A DNA stretch of 64,000 nt from Maribellus comscasis (GTDB lineage Bacteria; Bacteroidota; Bacteroidia; Bacteroidales; Prolixibacteraceae): assembly GCF_009762775.1 (NCBI RefSeq), contig NZ_CP046401.1:1178001-1242000 (forward strand), read 5' to 3'. Under the pieces are notes generated by a model. That model worked only from the letters and a program-made list of their open reading frames with translations. It did not search any database and was not told the DNA's origin. Position 1 is the stretch's first letter, and each line of letters opens with the position of its first letter. Both the position numbers and the translations under genes were made by a program. This document shows positions 26,267-35,441 of this stretch, piece by piece.

Positions 26267-27124
26267 ATGCCTGTCTATCAAATAACTTATCACACAACCA
26301 ATGAGTATTCTGAATTCATTCACGAGGCCATACTCGAATTTCTGGTATTTCCGGCAAGTATTCCCGGTCAAAAAATAAAAAGTATTCATTTCGAACACCA
26401 ACCTGTTTCACAATATTATACCAGCGAAAATTGTTTTGGATTTGAATTTTTACGTTTCAGAATTAAAAATCTGGAAAAAAATTTCTCTTTTACCTTGAAA
26501 GCATCTGTTGAAAAAGAAGAGAGTAATCCTTTTGAATTTTCATTTTTGCCGGCAGAAGAAGAATACAAAATAATAAACACTCCCGGGTTCCAAATCGATA
26601 ATTATCTTTTTCTGAATATTGGTGAACATACTCAAATCCCGGTTGAATTTGATTTTCCAAAAAAAGAAAAAACAGAAGGAGTTTTTCAGTTTGTTCAACA
26701 GGTCAATCAGTTTGTACACTCGGAAATAAAATACGACAACTCAGTAGACGATCCTCATCGATTACTTCAGTCAACCATTAACGAAAGACGTGGTGTTTGC
26801 CAGGATTATGCGCATTTAATGCTGGCTATTTTGCGGAACAATAAAATTCCGGCCCGATATGTAAGCGGTTATTTAAACCCGGGCGAAAATGCTGTAGGAG
26901 CAAGTGCGGTTCATGCCTGGGTTGAAGTCCTGGTTCCAGGTGCCGGATGGATCGGTTTCGATCCCACCAATAACCTGCTGGAAGATCATCATTATATAAA
27001 AATTGCACATGGTGTTGACATCAACGATTGCACAACCTTAAAAGGAGTAATAAAAGGACGCGGAACAAACCAAACCAATTACCACGTTTTGGTTGAAGAA
27101 CAAAATAAAGAATCAAATCAATGA
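26267..27124 (+). CDS. Transglutaminase-like peptidase
   Basis: A 285-residue protein with an N-terminal beta-sandwich (bacterial transglutaminase-like N domain, about 1-130: YQITYHTTNEYSEFIHEAILE) and a papain-fold transglutaminase core. The catalytic triad is Cys in RGVCQDYAHLMLAIL, His in AVHAWVEVLVPGAGW and Asp in GFDPTNN. There is no signal peptide. It probably cleaves or ligates amide bonds on the product of the ATP-grasp enzyme. Its stop overlaps the Anbu start by 4 nt. Confidence 0.9.
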   Translation: MPVYQITYHTTNEYSEFIHEAILEFLVFPASIPGQKIKSIHFEHQPVSQYYTSENCFGFEFLRFRIKNLEKNFSFTLKASVEKEESNPFEFSFLPAEEEYKIINTPGFQIDNYLFLNIGEHTQIPVEFDFPKKEKTEGVFQFVQQVNQFVHSEIKYDNSVDDPHRLLQSTINERRGVCQDYAHLMLAILRNNKIPARYVSGYLNPGENAVGASAVHAWVEVLVPGAGWIGFDPTNNLLEDHHYIKIAHGVDINDCTTLKGVIKGRGTNQTNYHVLVEEQNKESNQ

Positions 27125-27849
27125 CATACTGTTTAGGAATCCGTTTAAAAGAAGGGCTGGTAGCTTTAAGCGACACCCGAATAACTTCAGGTAACCAAAC
27201 CGTTACTGCAAAAAAATACAAATTATATAAAAAAGGCGACTACAACATTTTCCTGATGACTTCGGGTTTGCGTTCGGTGCGCGACAAAACACTGACTTAT
27301 TTTTCTGAAATAATGGAAGAAAAGTTAAAAGATATGACGCGAATGCACCAGGTGGTTAATGCGCTGGGTGAACAGATAAAACGTGTTGCCAAAGAAGACA
27401 AAAAAATGCTGGAGGACAGTGGTATTGAATTTAGCATAAATACCATTGTTGGAGGGCAATTGGATGGTGACGAAGAACAGAAACTATATCTCTTATATCC
27501 GCAGGGAAACTGGATAAAAATTGGCAAAGGTTATCCTTTTACTATTATTGGAAATTCAGGGTACGGAACACCGGTTTTACGTCGAACCATAAATTATTAT
27601 GAATCGAGTATCCGTTTTGCACTAAAAACAGGCTTTTTGTCTTTTGACTCGACTCGGGTTTCTGCCAACGATGTAGGTTTTCCAATCGACGTAATTGTAT
27701 ATCCAAAAGGAAGTAAAAACCTGATTGTAAAACGTTTTGAAGAAAGAGAGCTTTCTGAAATATCACACCTTTGGGGCGACAAGCTCACGCAGGCTGTTCA
27801 GGAAATTCCGGATGACTGGGCGGATAGTGTAATTCATAACACAGATTAA
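27121..27849 (+). CDS. Anbu (bacterial proteasome homologue)
   Basis: A 242-residue Ntn-hydrolase of the proteasome beta-subunit fold. After removal of Met, Thr1 (MTYCLG) is N-terminal. Counting from it, D17 in ALSDTR and K33 in KKYKLY fall exactly on the conserved proteasome catalytic positions T1/D17/K33. Conserved GGQLDGDEEQKLYLLYPQGNWI is typical of Anbu. Anbu assembles into open helical or ring-like oligomers in other bacteria; its substrate is unsettled. It is translationally coupled (ATGA) to the transglutaminase gene. Confidence 0.92.
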   Translation: MTYCLGIRLKEGLVALSDTRITSGNQTVTAKKYKLYKKGDYNIFLMTSGLRSVRDKTLTYFSEIMEEKLKDMTRMHQVVNALGEQIKRVAKEDKKMLEDSGIEFSINTIVGGQLDGDEEQKLYLLYPQGNWIKIGKGYPFTIIGNSGYGTPVLRRTINYYESSIRFALKTGFLSFDSTRVSANDVGFPIDVIVYPKGSKNLIVKRFEERELSEISHLWGDKLTQAVQEIPDDWADSVIHNTD

Positions 27850-27863
27850 GTCTCAAAAAATAG

Positions 27864-28739
27864 TCAACCTTCAATTTTCAGAGAAAAACCTAATTCTGTC
27901 ATTTTTATTTCAATTCCATCTTTAATGCAGCTCAATACATTTGTAATGATCTTATTTGGCCTTATCCAAATATGGAAAGTTTTGTCATTCCTTTTATAAC
28001 TCAATAACCAATTCGCATTCTCAAGCGGAATCCTTAAATTTTCAGTATTATGAGTGAAATTATTACGAAAATAAAACAACCAGTCTTTTTTAAATCTTTC
28101 TATGAATCTTGAATCATATTTTATTTGTCTTAAAACAAATTTACTTAAATCAATACCTAACAATAATTGCTCATATGATTCTTTTTCCTTTATCAAATTC
28201 AGAAAATTGAAGAAACTCTGTTTAACTCCAAATTCAGGATTATAATATTTATCATATAGTTCTTTTAATTCTTCTCTTAAACCTTTTTCAGGAAAGTTTC
28301 TAATCAATAGTTCTAATTCATCAACCTTTCCATCCTTTTTGTTTAACCAATCTTGAAATGTTATATACTCATTCTTTTGCCCTAGCGAATCAAAACAAGT
28401 AAGCCCCAAATATAAAAGCACTCCGAATACACCAAACCCTATTTTTGATTCCTTTTCAACAAGTTCTTTTATCATTAAATATCGATCGGCGACTTTCAAT
28501 ATCAGAAGAAAATGACGCTCGCTATTATTAAACTTTTGAGGTTCATTTAAAATTTTATCTAGATGTAATCTGAATAAAATCAAAGATTTTTCATCCATTT
28601 CGAAGATTGCTGAAATCACATTAGAAAACTTCTCAGCATACAATCCCTGAAACTTCTCATTATTTTGCACTTTCCTTCCACCTAATCCTAGAATGGGCTC
28701 GTTGTCAGCCTTCAGATCTCCATAATTCATCATATACAT
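27864..28739 (-). CDS. Unknown protein with a HEPN-like RNxxxH motif
   Basis: I do not recognise a named family. It has 291 residues, is mostly helical, and lacks a signal peptide. Near the C-terminus, FYFRNNFTHNTENL contains R225-N-N-F-T-H230, the Rx4H arrangement (with Asn after Arg) of HEPN nucleases, on a predicted helix. A hydrophobic helix lies at about 99-115 (KIGFGVFGVLLYLGLTCF). The gene is AT-rich, convergent with the Anbu operon, and alone. The start is one of three clustered ATGs (28739, 28733 or 28730). It may be an acquired defence or toxin-type gene, with low certainty. Confidence 0.6.
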   Translation of the reverse strand: MYMMNYGDLKADNEPILGLGGRKVQNNEKFQGLYAEKFSNVISAIFEMDEKSLILFRLHLDKILNEPQKFNNSERHFLLILKVADRYLMIKELVEKESKIGFGVFGVLLYLGLTCFDSLGQKNEYITFQDWLNKKDGKVDELELLIRNFPEKGLREELKELYDKYYNPEFGVKQSFFNFLNLIKEKESYEQLLLGIDLSKFVLRQIKYDSRFIERFKKDWLFYFRNNFTHNTENLRIPLENANWLLSYKRNDKTFHIWIRPNKIITNVLSCIKDGIEIKMTELGFSLKIEG

Positions 28740-28826
28740 ATAATATGTTATCTACAAATATAATGAGAATAAAGGTAGTCGATAAAAGAGCCCAAGTTGT
28801 CGAATGAAATTTGCAATCAAAAAAAA

Positions 28827-31800
28827 TTACTCCACCCTCAACCCGGTCACCAAAGTTTTCTTCTGAAGCGAAATCCAGGTCAGGCCAAAAATCCAGAAAA
28901 AACCATTGACTAAAATCAATGCGGTGATTATAGACACCGTGCTGAAAGACGCATCGGAATTAGTGGATAAAAATGCAGGAAGCGTAGCTACCACTGCGGT
29001 TATAAAACCGATGATTACACCGGTTACCAATAAAATTAAATATTCAGTAGTTATAATTTTAAAAATAGGTTTATTGTTAAAACCAATGGCCTGCATCACC
29101 GAAATTTCGCGGCGGCGTTCCAAAAGTGTCCGGGCCAGAATTACTGCCAAACCAATGGTTCCTAGTATTAATCCCAAAGCTCCTAACGCCAGAAAAATGG
29201 AAAGGTAAGTATTTGTTACCGAGTAAAATTCAACCAAACGTCTGGCTGTCGACTCCATTTCCCATCCATAATCGCGAAAAACAGACTGAAGCTCGTCTCC
29301 TATTTGCTGCGCATTTTCCGGATCTCCATCAATCAAAAAAATATGAGAGCCACTGTTTGTTGGATAATTTTTTAAAAAATTCTGATTACCAATAAGCACG
29401 TACCCCTGAAAAATAGAAGGTGTTGTTCCTGCAATCAATTTTAACTGCAGCGTGTCTCCCAGTTCGTTTTGATATAAAAGTACATCGCCCACTTTTTTGC
29501 CAAGTCCCCATTGAATTACCGTTTGATCGGCAATAGCAGGAATCGTTCCGTCATCAAATGTTTGATTCAAAACTTGCCAGGGCTCCTCGTCTCCCAATTC
29601 TTTCATTTTTGCAGCAAAAGAAAAACGTCCTTGCAAGGTCTCTGAATCAACACCTAAAATTGCCGGTTGAGATATTCGGTTGAGGTTTAAACAACTGGCA
29701 TCGTCACCTTCCACCTTCCGAAACTGAACGGCATTAAATTCCTCAAAGATACCTTCTTCCGCCCGCTTTTCCTGATTATTCAAATCAAATAAAACAGGCA
29801 TTGTAGTTTCTGCAAAATAAAGAAATCCACCCGTTCCGCTTGATTTCTTTTGCGCATTAGCAAATAAATCCATTTTATATGAACCGGTAGAAATTACGAT
29901 AAAAGTTCCCAGAGCGAACAGAATCACAACCGTTAATGAACGTCCTTTATTCCTTGAAAGATTAAGCTGCGCCAGCCGCCCCAAGCCAAGTTCGTTCTTT
30001 TTCCGGTTTTCAAGCTTAATGATAAAACGTCGGAATAAAAGAAGCAAACCAATTAACAGCAATCCGCCAATGGTAAAAAACAAAGAGGAATCCATTTGTT
30101 TGGAAAAGAAAACCTGGTAAATAAAAATGGCTACTGAAACAACCAGTGTTACAAACATAATTGTATTCCAGATTGTTTCTTTAGTTTTATTTTTTGCTGT
30201 CGATGTTTCTTTCTGAAGCTCAGCAGTTTTTTGTTTCTGAAAACGGGACACCGAAATAAATATGGCAGCCAGCGATACCAGCAAACTAATTACTAATCCC
30301 AGACCAACTGTCGTCGGATAAATTTTAATCAGCAAAACATCGGTGCGGACAATATCAAACCACAGCGTATTCAAAATTTTAAAAACCAGCTGGGTATAAA
30401 ATACCGACACAATTATTCCTAAAATTCCACCAAACAGTGCAACAATAAGACCTTCCCACAAATAAAACCCTCGTACCTGCTTCTGCTTAAATCCCAATGC
30501 ATCGAGCAGTCCAACCTGCGAGGAACGGGTTTCCAGATTTAAACGGAACAACAATGAAGTGAGCACAACTCCTGCAACCAACAAAAAGAAACTCAGTCCG
30601 ATAAAAAGCCCGCTAAAATCAGTTCCGTTCTTTGCTGCACTTACGCCCATTTCACGGATAGGCTCGACTGATATTCCCAAATCGCCTGGTGTAATATTTT
30701 CAGCAAAAACTTTTTTATATTCTTCAAGGTCAAAAGAATTTACCGAGTAACGTACTGCCGTATAATCACCAAAGCGGTTTGACCAAATTTCCAAAGCTTT
30801 CTCCAACGAAATATATGCTTTGGGTGCTCCTTTATAATCATTCCAATAATCTTCATCTTTATCGCGAATGGCATCCAAATCTATAGGAACACCGGCTTCC
30901 CATTCGCGACAATGACCTGCATCTGAAAGTCCGGGAAGATTGGGAATCCGTGTGCTGTCTGCCCAACCGGGAACCATTGGGACAATTTTTGTTAAAAGAA
31001 AATCAGACTTTTTCTCAATCAGCTTACGGAGTGGGCCAATTTCCCAGTATTTTAGCCGGATGGAATCGCCAACCTGAACACCCAAATCATTTGCCGCCCA
31101 TTGATTCAGAATAATCTCATCTTTGTTCGATCGGGAAACCAAAGTTGAAACAAAAGAATATGGGATCCCGGCTTTATTTTCCTGACTTCCGGCTTCCAAC
31201 TTCGAAACTTCATTAACAAAATAGGTTAACATCGGCTGGGAGCTTGGCAATTTTTGAAGTGTTTTCGCCACTTTTTCTTCCATAAATACACGCTCGGTAG
31301 AGACTTCTATTTCGTCGGTGGCTTCAATATCTTTTAGTTTCAAACCTGCATCAGAGGGAGTCAGACAATTTTTTACAGCTTGAGACACTTCTGCAGTTTC
31401 CAGATTGGTTGAAATAAGAATCTGATTTGCTTTTCCTTCAAATTCCATTAACTGATTTAACTGCGAAATGGGAAGGAAAATATTGTAGGGAGCTGTTTGT
31501 GAATTTTTTAAACTAAACCGTCCCAACTCATCCCGTTGAACAATTTGTTTAACCGTTGCCCGCAATGAAACGCTGGTTTCTTCTGCTGAGATAAACGGCG
31601 CGTTCAGTGGAATTAAACTGGCCTTTTTTACTCGTACCAGTAAATTGTCACCCTCATTTATTTCAAGCCGCTCAGCCAAATTCCGACTTACGATTATTTC
31701 ATTGTTTTGAATTTCAGAAAAAACAGTTGTTTTTGAAATCTTTTCGAAATCCTTATCAACGCCAACAATCTGTACTTTATTTGCACGGCGCTGACCACCG

Positions 31801-32093
31801 TCGGCCACAGCAACACCCTCAAGAAGCAAAACCGGCGCAGCCTCAATTTGCGGATTGTCAGCTTCTATTTCTTCTGCCATTTCCTGCCGGAAATAACGTT
31901 CTGCAACCGTCACCAGATGCGTTGTGTTTCCGAGCCGGTAAAATGTAGATTGCTCCAAGCTATAACGTACCGAATCGCCAATAATGAGCGAACCGGTTAA
32001 AACCATGGTACTCACTACCACTCCCAAAGCTACCAGCAAGTTGGCTTTAAAATAATGAAAGAATGTTTTTATTATGTATTGAAGTTTGGTCAT
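28827..32093 (-). CDS. ABC transporter permease with two FtsX domains
   Basis: A 1088-residue protein. Its N-terminus (KTFFHYFKANLLVALGVVVSTMVLTGSLIIGDS) is a membrane helix followed by a large periplasmic MacB-type region. FtsX core helices lie at about 500-615 (FIGLSFFLLVAGVVLTSLLF) and again at the C-terminus (TYLSIFLALGALGLILGTIGLAVILARTLLERRREISVMQAIGF). Middle helices at about 655-690 and 725-745 carry RSLTVVILFALGTFIV. Proteins of this form extract or export lipids or lipoproteins rather than import solutes. The partner ATPase gene is 51 bp upstream. The ATG at 32091-32093 is preferred over a GTG at 32099. Confidence 0.85.
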   Translation of the reverse strand: MTKLQYIIKTFFHYFKANLLVALGVVVSTMVLTGSLIIGDSVRYSLEQSTFYRLGNTTHLVTVAERYFRQEMAEEIEADNPQIEAAPVLLLEGVAVADGGQRRANKVQIVGVDKDFEKISKTTVFSEIQNNEIIVSRNLAERLEINEGDNLLVRVKKASLIPLNAPFISAEETSVSLRATVKQIVQRDELGRFSLKNSQTAPYNIFLPISQLNQLMEFEGKANQILISTNLETAEVSQAVKNCLTPSDAGLKLKDIEATDEIEVSTERVFMEEKVAKTLQKLPSSQPMLTYFVNEVSKLEAGSQENKAGIPYSFVSTLVSRSNKDEIILNQWAANDLGVQVGDSIRLKYWEIGPLRKLIEKKSDFLLTKIVPMVPGWADSTRIPNLPGLSDAGHCREWEAGVPIDLDAIRDKDEDYWNDYKGAPKAYISLEKALEIWSNRFGDYTAVRYSVNSFDLEEYKKVFAENITPGDLGISVEPIREMGVSAAKNGTDFSGLFIGLSFFLLVAGVVLTSLLFRLNLETRSSQVGLLDALGFKQKQVRGFYLWEGLIVALFGGILGIIVSVFYTQLVFKILNTLWFDIVRTDVLLIKIYPTTVGLGLVISLLVSLAAIFISVSRFQKQKTAELQKETSTAKNKTKETIWNTIMFVTLVVSVAIFIYQVFFSKQMDSSLFFTIGGLLLIGLLLLFRRFIIKLENRKKNELGLGRLAQLNLSRNKGRSLTVVILFALGTFIVISTGSYKMDLFANAQKKSSGTGGFLYFAETTMPVLFDLNNQEKRAEEGIFEEFNAVQFRKVEGDDASCLNLNRISQPAILGVDSETLQGRFSFAAKMKELGDEEPWQVLNQTFDDGTIPAIADQTVIQWGLGKKVGDVLLYQNELGDTLQLKLIAGTTPSIFQGYVLIGNQNFLKNYPTNSGSHIFLIDGDPENAQQIGDELQSVFRDYGWEMESTARRLVEFYSVTNTYLSIFLALGALGLILGTIGLAVILARTLLERRREISVMQAIGFNNKPIFKIITTEYLILLVTGVIIGFITAVVATLPAFLSTNSDASFSTVSIITALILVNGFFWIFGLTWISLQKKTLVTGLRVE

Positions 32094-32096
32094 AAT

Positions 32097-32141
32097 CACC
32101 CCTCCCGGCTTCGCCGTACTCCCCTCAATTAGGGGAGAAAA
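32097..32141. repeat. Dispersed CCCCTC/GGGGAG palindromic repeat, copy 1
   Basis: CACCCCTCCCGGCTTC... then ACTCCCCTCAATTAGGGGAG, a GC-rich palindromic unit in an AT-rich region, between the ABC ATPase and permease genes. Similar units occur at 34187-34214, 34269-34296 and 42850-42881. Confidence 0.55.
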
Positions 32142-32144
32142 TTT

Positions 32145-32819
32145 CTATTCCAAATTACCTTTTCGTATTGTAAACTTTTTATCCATTTGCTCTGCCAAAA
32201 CCGACGAGTGTGTTACGGTTACCAAAGTCACACCTTCATCATCGCTCAACTGCTTTAGCAAATCGGTTAAAGCAGTGGCATTTTCTTCATCGAGCGCGCC
32301 CGTTGGTTCGTCGGCCAGTATTAATTTGGGTTTATTGATTAATGCGCGGATCACCGCAGTTCTCTGACACTCTCCTCCCGACATCTCTGATGGTTTCTGG
32401 TATCGCTGTTCCCAAATTCCCACTTTTTTAATCAGATACTCGGCCCAGTCTTTTTGCTCTTTTGAAATTTTATTTCCCTGTGGCAAAAGCGGCAACAGCA
32501 CATTTTCCCATAAACTAAGCTGCGGCATTAAATGGTGCAACTGAAAAACAAAACCCAGATGTTTATTTCGAAAAGTCGCTAATTCTGTTTTTGAATACCC
32601 GGTAATTTCTTTCCCTTCAAAAAGAATTCTGCCGGATTCCGGCTGGTCGAGCGCTCCAATCAGATTCAGCAAAGTTGTCTTCCCAGAACCACTTGGCCCA
32701 ACGATAGCCACTTTCGTTCCCTGTGCTAATTCAAAATTTAAATCTTTCAGAACCGCCCGGTAACTGTGTGTCCCCGGTTCACCGTATCCTTTTGTTATGT
32801 TTTGTAGTTGTAGTAGCAT
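32145..32819 (-). CDS. ABC transporter ATP-binding protein (MacB/LolD type)
   Basis: A 224-residue ATPase with Walker A GPSGSGKTTLLN near 40, Q-loop FVFQLHHLMPQLSLWENV near 92, signature MSGGECQRTAVIRAL near 142, Walker B LILADEPTGALD near 164 and switch His in VTVTHSS near 200. The family is the LolD/MacB/FtsE group. The usual LSGG is MSGG and GQQQR is GECQR, small variations that should be tolerated. It powers the 1088-residue FtsX permease encoded directly downstream. Confidence 0.93.
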   Translation of the reverse strand: MLLQLQNITKGYGEPGTHSYRAVLKDLNFELAQGTKVAIVGPSGSGKTTLLNLIGALDQPESGRILFEGKEITGYSKTELATFRNKHLGFVFQLHHLMPQLSLWENVLLPLLPQGNKISKEQKDWAEYLIKKVGIWEQRYQKPSEMSGGECQRTAVIRALINKPKLILADEPTGALDEENATALTDLLKQLSDDEGVTLVTVTHSSVLAEQMDKKFTIRKGNLE

Positions 32820-32828
32820 TTTTTCTCT

Positions 32829-32899
32829 GTCACCCTAAGCGTAGTCGAAGGGTGTTTTATTTTATTTGTTATTCATGCTTCGACTCCGTTCAGGGTGAC
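32829..32899. repeat. Dispersed inverted repeat (CACCCT...GTCGAAG type)
   Basis: Arms GTCACCCTAAGCGTAGTCGA (from 32829) and the complement ending at 32899 (GTCACCCTGAACGGAGTCGA) face each other around a T-rich spacer. Units of this type are scattered widely in Bacteroidota genomes (general knowledge). The right arm lies inside the glycosyltransferase gene and supplies its last codons. Confidence 0.65.
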
Positions 32900-34178
32900 G
32901 AAGACTTTCGTATAAAGTTATAATTTCTTTGGCGTGATTATGAATATTGAACTTTTTAGTTACTCCTTCATAAGCATTTTTGCTCAATTCTTCCAGTTTT
33001 TCCGGATTCGATAACAACTCAGCCCAGGTTTCACTCAGCTTTTGCGGTGTATTTGGCATGTAATTAACACCTCCGCCAGAGAGTTCAACAATTTCAGGAA
33101 ATGCACCCAATGCAGGTTGCACAACCGGAACACCGGAAGCCATGGATTCAATCATGTACATTCCAAAGGCTTCTCCAATTCGCACAGGCACCGAAACCAA
33201 CGAAACCCTTTTGAAAAAATCATTCACTTCTTTTCCTTCAAAATCGGGTAAAATTTCAAATGAATTCAGTAAGTTGTTTTCCTTTAGTTTATGTTTTTGT
33301 TCTTTATTAAATTTTGTATCATCGCCTGTAGAACCGCCTGTGGCAATCAATTTCACATCTTCAAAGCCGGGTTTCTTTTTCAATTCAATAAACGCATCAA
33401 CCACAATATCAAAACCGTCTTTGTGGCACATCCGCGAAATATAACCGACATTCCTTTCTTTTTCCTTTGTCGAAATATACTCGTAATCTTCAATATCAAC
33501 GCCCAAATGAATCGTAGTAATTTTCTCATCCGAAAGATTCATCCGCTCTTTCATAACGCCGGCAAAAAAGTCGCTCACAGAAACCAGCATATCCACATCC
33601 TCCGCCCGCTCGTGCATCAAGTCCCAGATTTTCTTCTGAAATTTAGGTTGCATGGGGTCAATCCAAACATCCTCATCCTGCAAGGTACAAAGCACCGGAA
33701 CGCCAATTTTTTCTTTCAAACGACGAGCAAGTCCTAGAAGCAGTGCATTCGATATGTGAATAATATCGGGCTGACAATGTTCGGCAATCCAGGTTACCAT
33801 GTGGTCGAGTTCTTCTTTTTGCTGCCCTTCTTCGCCCAAAAGCATGGAAACAGTCATGTCTTCCAATCCTTTAGCTCGCGTAGAACCTGCCATGGAAGCT
33901 GCCATTTTCATCATCGGTTTTGAGTTTAACAATTTGTCCAACCACGCCGGCGCTTTCCGAAAAATCGGATACACTTGTTTCAGATACAAACTGATGGCGC
34001 CGTAAAAAATGGGCACTTCCGAAATATCATGTTCATCAGCAAACAGTGGCAGATACATGGGAATTTTCGTCACTTTATGGCCTTCAGCGCGCAAAGCATT
34101 AAAATATTTGCTGTCGCGAAGACAGTTTCCACAATAAAAACTGCCTCCGGAACCCGGAATGATTTGTATGATGTTCAT
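32862..34178 (-). CDS. GT4-type glycosyltransferase with a repeat-derived C-terminal tail
   Basis: A 438-residue GT-B glycosyltransferase. The N-terminal loop is IIPGSGGSFYCGNCLRDSKY, the nucleotide-sugar part has GYISRMCHKDGFDIVVDAF near 250, and EX7E-like EAFGMYMIESMASGVPVVQP near 345 is the GT4 signature. The acceptor is unknown. The last residues (RHPERSRSMNNK) are encoded by a dispersed repeat (32874-32899), showing the repeat inserted at or replaced the native 3' end. The ATG at 34176-34178 is used; an in-frame TTG at 34196 lies within another repeat. Confidence 0.85.
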   Translation of the reverse strand: MNIIQIIPGSGGSFYCGNCLRDSKYFNALRAEGHKVTKIPMYLPLFADEHDISEVPIFYGAISLYLKQVYPIFRKAPAWLDKLLNSKPMMKMAASMAGSTRAKGLEDMTVSMLLGEEGQQKEELDHMVTWIAEHCQPDIIHISNALLLGLARRLKEKIGVPVLCTLQDEDVWIDPMQPKFQKKIWDLMHERAEDVDMLVSVSDFFAGVMKERMNLSDEKITTIHLGVDIEDYEYISTKEKERNVGYISRMCHKDGFDIVVDAFIELKKKPGFEDVKLIATGGSTGDDTKFNKEQKHKLKENNLLNSFEILPDFEGKEVNDFFKRVSLVSVPVRIGEAFGMYMIESMASGVPVVQPALGAFPEIVELSGGGVNYMPNTPQKLSETWAELLSNPEKLEELSKNAYEGVTKKFNIHNHAKEIITLYESLRHPERSRSMNNK

Positions 34179-34186
34179 AATAAGAA

Positions 34187-34296
34187 GCCCCTCCAACTCC
34201 CCAAAAGGGGAGAGTTTTAAGAATTCATAATTATATTAAATTTTATCTTTTTTACTAAATTCCAATTTCTCCCCTTGGGGGAGATTAAGAGGGGCT
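34187..34296. repeat. Facing pair of CCCCTC/GGGGAG repeat units
   Basis: AAGCCCCTCCAACTCCCCAA (34185-34204, continuing AAGGGGAGA) and, in the opposite orientation, CTCCCCTTGGGGGAGATTAA (34270-34289, then GAGGGGCTT). The two form an inverted pair across an AT-rich 50-bp centre in the gap between the propeller gene and the glycosyltransferase gene. It might act as a transcription terminator or be a MITE-like remnant. Confidence 0.6.
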
Positions 34297-35406
34297 TTAT
34301 TCCCCAAAACAGTACACGTTTCCATCGTAAGCCCCTACAAAAATCCTCCCTGAAGCAACGGCAGGATTACTTATTATCTGGCTGCCGATTTCATAACTCC
34401 AAACCAATTTCCCGTCTGAAAGGTTCACAATTGCCAGATCACCACGCATATTGCCAATAATCACTTTATCTTTTACAACTACCGGCGATGCTTCTACCTG
34501 CCGACCGGTATTGTATTCCCACATTTTTTCGCCTGAATTTTTATCAAAACAATACAAAAACTTGTTGTAATTGGCAGTCAGAACTTTGTCGCCAATCAAC
34601 GCGGGAGAAGCAATAAACTGCAAGTGCGTTTTATCATCTTCCCAAACCCAGGTTGTCTTTTTTGTTTTCAAATCCACCTGAAAAAAACGGCCATCATAAT
34701 CGCCTATGTAAGCTTTATCGTTTTCCACCGCAACGGAACCTGCAACATATGTAGCTACATCGATTTTTTCGTCGAGTTTACCGGTAGCGACATCTACAAC
34801 ATGTAAAAAACCATCGCAGCCGCCAAACATCGCCTTTCCGTTGGCACTGGCCGCTGCACCGTTTATATAGTTATCTGATTCATATTTCCACTTTACATCT
34901 CCGGTTTTGCCATCTACACAGTGCAGATAGAAATCGTAGCTTCCAACAAAAACGAATGTGGTTTTCCCGTCGCTCCACCAATTAGGCGAACCAATTATCT
35001 GATTTTCACATTCATATTCCCACAATTTATTACCCGACTTTAAATCAAGCGCATACAACATTCCATCCAGGTTTCCAATATAAACCACACCTTCATGAAT
35101 CAGCGCCGGAGCTTCGATGGTATTGTTTGTTTCAAATTTCCAAAGGAGTTTTCCATTCATGCCAAGACAATACACAAAACCATCGGTGGAACCGACCACA
35201 ACCTTTCCATCTTCTACTACGGGAGCCGATTTAATATTATCTCCGGTTTGAAAAGTCCACAATAATTTGGGACTGTCGGGGATTGTCGTTTCTGAAACAC
35301 CTGTTAAATGCTGATTACCACGAAAAATGGGCCAAGAATTACCTGATTGGGCAAAAGTTTGAAATGCCAAGCAAATTGAAACTGTTATAAGTAATAATTT
35401 TTTCAT
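34297..35406 (-). CDS. Exported PQQ-like beta-propeller protein (paralog 1)
   Basis: A 369-residue protein with a signal peptide (MKKLLLITVSICLAFQTFAQ) followed by WPIFRGNQHLTGVSE, the FRG-type opening of the family. At least seven repeats of the form GxVYCL...GxLLWxFE or YALDLKSGNKLWEYE build the propeller. Like its relatives it shows no adjacent-Cys pair or other clear PQQ-quinoprotein ligands, so it is likely a scaffold or sensor rather than a dehydrogenase. The ATG at 35404-35406 is chosen over an upstream in-frame start that would precede the signal peptide. It is 35 bp downstream of the flavoprotein gene. Confidence 0.85.
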   Translation of the reverse strand: MKKLLLITVSICLAFQTFAQSGNSWPIFRGNQHLTGVSETTIPDSPKLLWTFQTGDNIKSAPVVEDGKVVVGSTDGFVYCLGMNGKLLWKFETNNTIEAPALIHEGVVYIGNLDGMLYALDLKSGNKLWEYECENQIIGSPNWWSDGKTTFVFVGSYDFYLHCVDGKTGDVKWKYESDNYINGAAASANGKAMFGGCDGFLHVVDVATGKLDEKIDVATYVAGSVAVENDKAYIGDYDGRFFQVDLKTKKTTWVWEDDKTHLQFIASPALIGDKVLTANYNKFLYCFDKNSGEKMWEYNTGRQVEASPVVVKDKVIIGNMRGDLAIVNLSDGKLVWSYEIGSQIISNPAVASGRIFVGAYDGNVYCFGE

Positions 35407-35441
35407 CTTTATTTTTTTTGACCACAGAGGGCACAGAAAAA

